Origin: Pirellulales bacterium
GTDB lineage: Bacteria; Planctomycetota; Planctomycetia; Pirellulales; JAICIG01
DNA: 7,845 nt
Direction of reading: 5' to 3'
Assembly (NCBI GenBank): GCA_025924495.1
Contig: JAICIG010000378.1
Location: forward strand, 1 to 7,845
Shown: positions 5,883-7,845 of the stretch, piece after piece
Layout of the letters: the number at the start of each line of letters is the position of its first letter
Numbering within the stretch: position 1 is the first letter of the stretch
Position numbers and translations under genes: made by a program
Notes under the pieces: generated by a model
Seen by the model: only the letters and a program-made list of their open reading frames with translations
Told to the model about the DNA's origin: nothing
Database searches by the model: none

Positions 5883-7845
5883 ATGAAAGTTTACGGGTCA
5901 TGCCTGCTGCGACGCATCGCGGCAGGACTCTTGGCGGTTGCCGGCTTAGTCGCAGCGACAAACGCCGAGGAAGCCGCCGATCGCAAGCCTGAGCAGTTGC
6001 CCGCGGGCCGCACGGTCGTTCGCATCGAATCTCTGCCCGGCGCAGTGCAATTGAAGCATCCGTATGACTACAGCCAGTTGTTGCTCACGGCCGAGTTGGA
6101 TACCGGCGAGCGGATCGATGTCACGCGGCTAGCCCGGCCAGCAGCCGCAGCGGCCATTGCCAGCATGTCTCCGACGGGCATGGTGCGGCCGCTCGCTGAC
6201 GGCGCCGGCGAGTTAAGGTTTGAAGTCGGCGGGCAATCGGTTGCCGTGCCCGTGGTCGTCTCCGGGCAGAAAGAACCGTTTGCCGTCAGTTTTGTACGTG
6301 ACGTGCAACCCGTGCTGTCCAAGCTCGGCTGCAATGCAGGCACCTGTCACGGCTCAGCGAACGGCAAGAATGGCTTCAAGCTCTCGCTCCGCGGCTACGA
6401 TCCGCTCTTCGATCATCGAGCTTTGACTGACGACCTCGCGGGACGCCGATTCAACCGGGCCGCGCCCGACCAAAGCTTGATGCTGCTCAAACCGGCCGGC
6501 GGCGTGCCGCACCTGGGCGGCGTGCTGACGCATCGCGGCGAGCCGTACTACGAACTCTTGCGTGCCTGGATTGCCGGCGGCGTGAAGCTGGACAGGGACA
6601 GCCCGCGCGTGGCCAGCATCGAAGTCTTTCCGAAAAACCCGGTAGTTCCCCTGCCTGGCATGAAGCAGCAGCTGCGCGTGTTGGCGACCTACACCGACGG
6701 CAGCGTTCGAGACGTCACGGCAGAAGCGTTCGTGGAGAGCAGTCTGAGCGAGAAAGTCGAGGTCGATAAACACGGCCTGGCAACCGCGGTGCGACGTGGC
6801 GAAGCAGCGATGCTGGCTCGTTATGAAGGCGCCTATGCCGCGACTACCATCGTGGTGATGGGCGACCGCAGCGGCTATCAGTGGCGCGACGTCCCTGAGA
6901 ACAACTTCGTCGACTCGCTTGTCTACAACAAGCTGAAAAAGGTCAAGATTCTACCCAGCGATTTGTCGACCGACGCAGAATTCTTGCGCCGCGTTTACCT
7001 CGATCTGGTCGGCTTACCGCCTCGCCCGGATGAAGTGCGGGCGTTTCTGGCGGACGCTCGCGACACGAAGCTGAAGCGCGACGAGTTGATTGACCGCCTG
7101 GTCGGCAGCCCGGAATTCATCGAACATTGGACCAACAAGTGGGCCGATTTGCTGCAAGTCAACCGCAAGTTCCTCGGCGAAGAGGGCGCCTGGTCATTCC
7201 GAAATTGGATCCGGCAGGCCATCGCGGGCAAGATGCCTTATGACCAATTCGTGTATTCCATCCTGACCGCCAGCGGTTCCACGTTGGACAACCCGCCAGC
7301 CTCGTACTACAAGGTCCTGCGCGACCCGGGCGATACGATGGAGAACACAACGCAATTGTTTCTGGCCGTACGATTCAACTGCAATAAGTGCCACGACCAT
7401 CCCTTCGAACGATGGACGCAGGACCAGTACTACAATCTAGCCGCGTACTTCGCCCAGGTCGGTCGCAAGCCTTCGCCGCAGTACCAAGGCAAGACGATTG
7501 GCGGCACGGCCGTCGAGAGCCCGCTGCCGTTGGTCGAAGTGGTATTCGATCAAGCGGGGGGCGAAGTGAACCACGTGCGGACCGGCCAGGTCGCGGCTCC
7601 CAAGTTCCCTTACGAGTTTACCGGCTTTGCGCCGACCGATGCAGCGCGGCGCGAACAATTGGCGCACTGGGTCACCTCGAAAGACAATCCTTACTTCGCC
7701 AAGAGCTACGTCAACCGCATCTGGGGATACTTGCTCGGCGTCGGCATCATCGAGCCGCTCGATGACATTCGTGCAGGCAATCCGCCGACCAATCCCGAAT
7801 TGCTCGAGCGCCTGACGCAAGAATTCGTCAGCAGCGGCTTTGACG
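5883..7845 (+). CDS. Ig-like/cytochrome/DUF1549 (PSCyt2)/DUF1553 (PSD1) protein, 3' truncated
   Basis: The frame runs open from ATG 5883 to the right edge (654 codons visible; the end is missing). AAGGA at 5871-5875 lies seven bases before the ATG. Visible order: signal peptide 1-28 (cleavage near TNA); an Ig-like BIG2-type domain about 39-128; a cytochrome-like domain about 131-238 with CNAGTCH at 150-156 and PHLGG at 209-213; a second BIG2-type domain about 243-328 (ATYTDGSVRDVTA); DUF1549 from about 340, with CNKCHDHPFERW at 500-511; and DUF1553 from about 579 (NPYFAKSYVNRIWGYLLG). The family is abundant in planctomycetes and secreted or surface-exposed; no reaction is established. Two heme motifs, one of them an unusual CX4CH, suggest a diheme electron-transfer protein. 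The upstream cytochrome-WD40 gene is probably in the same operon and may encode a partner. Roughly the C-terminal DUF1553 part is lost to the window edge. Confidence 0.93.
   Translation, partial: MKVYGSCLLRRIAAGLLAVAGLVAATNAEEAADRKPEQLPAGRTVVRIESLPGAVQLKHPYDYSQLLLTAELDTGERIDVTRLARPAAAAAIASMSPTGMVRPLADGAGELRFEVGGQSVAVPVVVSGQKEPFAVSFVRDVQPVLSKLGCNAGTCHGSANGKNGFKLSLRGYDPLFDHRALTDDLAGRRFNRAAPDQSLMLLKPAGGVPHLGGVLTHRGEPYYELLRAWIAGGVKLDRDSPRVASIEVFPKNPVVPLPGMKQQLRVLATYTDGSVRDVTAEAFVESSLSEKVEVDKHGLATAVRRGEAAMLARYEGAYAATTIVVMGDRSGYQWRDVPENNFVDSLVYNKLKKVKILPSDLSTDAEFLRRVYLDLVGLPPRPDEVRAFLADARDTKLKRDELIDRLVGSPEFIEHWTNKWADLLQVNRKFLGEEGAWSFRNWIRQAIAGKMPYDQFVYSILTASGSTLDNPPASYYKVLRDPGDTMENTTQLFLAVRFNCNKCHDHPFERWTQDQYYNLAAYFAQVGRKPSPQYQGKTIGGTAVESPLPLVEVVFDQAGGEVNHVRTGQVAAPKFPYEFTGFAPTDAARREQLAHWVTSKDNPYFAKSYVNRIWGYLLGVGIIEPLDDIRAGNPPTNPELLERLTQEFVSSGFD
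6330..6350 (+). other. Atypical CX4CH putative heme motif
   Basis: Codons read C-N-A-G-T-C-H (residues 150-156). Four residues lie between the cysteines instead of the usual two. CX4CH is a known covalent heme c motif in tetraheme cytochromes c3 of sulfate reducers. The surrounding sequence (VRDVQPVLSKLGC before it) resembles the planctomycete cytochrome domain, so heme binding is plausible but not proven. Confidence 0.6.
7380..7394 (+). other. CxxCH motif in the DUF1549 domain
   Basis: Codons read C-N-K-C-H (residues 500-504), followed by D-H-P-F-E-R-W. This is the conserved signature of DUF1549 (PSCyt2) and is interpreted in the family as a heme c site. Confidence 0.8.

Noticed and set aside
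5892..5970. Twin-arginine signal in the DUF1549 protein (Arg10-Arg11)
   Set aside because: The consensus residues after the arginine pair are missing; the segment fits an ordinary Sec signal peptide.
7388..7820. Open frames on both strands inside the 3' part of the DUF1549 gene
   Set aside because: They are shadows of the DUF1549/DUF1553 frame, which shows conserved motifs throughout this stretch.

Overview
The window looks like chromosomal DNA of a planctomycete, most likely of the Pirellula/Blastopirellula group (order Pirellulales). The basis is family content, not a database search. It holds three large secreted-type proteins of families first defined in Pirellula and Verrucomicrobium: the TIGR02603/TIGR02604 type, a PSCyt1-WD40 type and the DUF1549/DUF1553 (PSCyt2/PSD1) type. 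Each carries at least one c-type heme attachment motif. The DNA is GC-rich and the genes are widely spaced.

Layout. (1) 1-2076, plus strand: the 3' part of a giant propeller-HEAT-cytochrome c protein, cut by the left edge. (2) 2152-2595, minus strand: a small cysteine-rich protein resembling the N-terminal domain of the copper chaperone CopZ, convergent with gene 1. (3) 2697-3425, plus strand: a classical short-chain dehydrogenase/reductase, divergent from gene 2. (4) 3593-3967, minus strand: a small exported protein with one canonical EF-hand loop, convergent with gene 3. (5) 3968-4366: a long divergent intergenic region with a candidate promoter and a cluster of CAACC/GGTTG motifs. (6) 4367-5797 and 5883 to the right edge, plus strand: a probable two-gene operon encoding a cytochrome-seven-bladed WD40 protein and a multidomain Ig-like/cytochrome/DUF1549/DUF1553 protein cut by the right edge.

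How they may work together. The two genes of the right-hand pair both encode exported heme proteins and lie 85 bases apart with no visible terminator between them, so an extracytoplasmic electron-transfer assembly is a reasonable guess. Its substrate is unknown. Gene 1 has related heme chemistry but is separated by three genes, two of them on the minus strand, and need not be functionally linked. The metallochaperone-like protein and the reductase look like independent cytoplasmic genes. No tRNA, rRNA, CRISPR array, transposase or phage gene was seen. The most unusual details are a CX4CH motif in the last gene, the orphan CopZ-N-like protein and the motif-rich divergent intergenic region; nothing clearly amounts to a new defence or mobile system.
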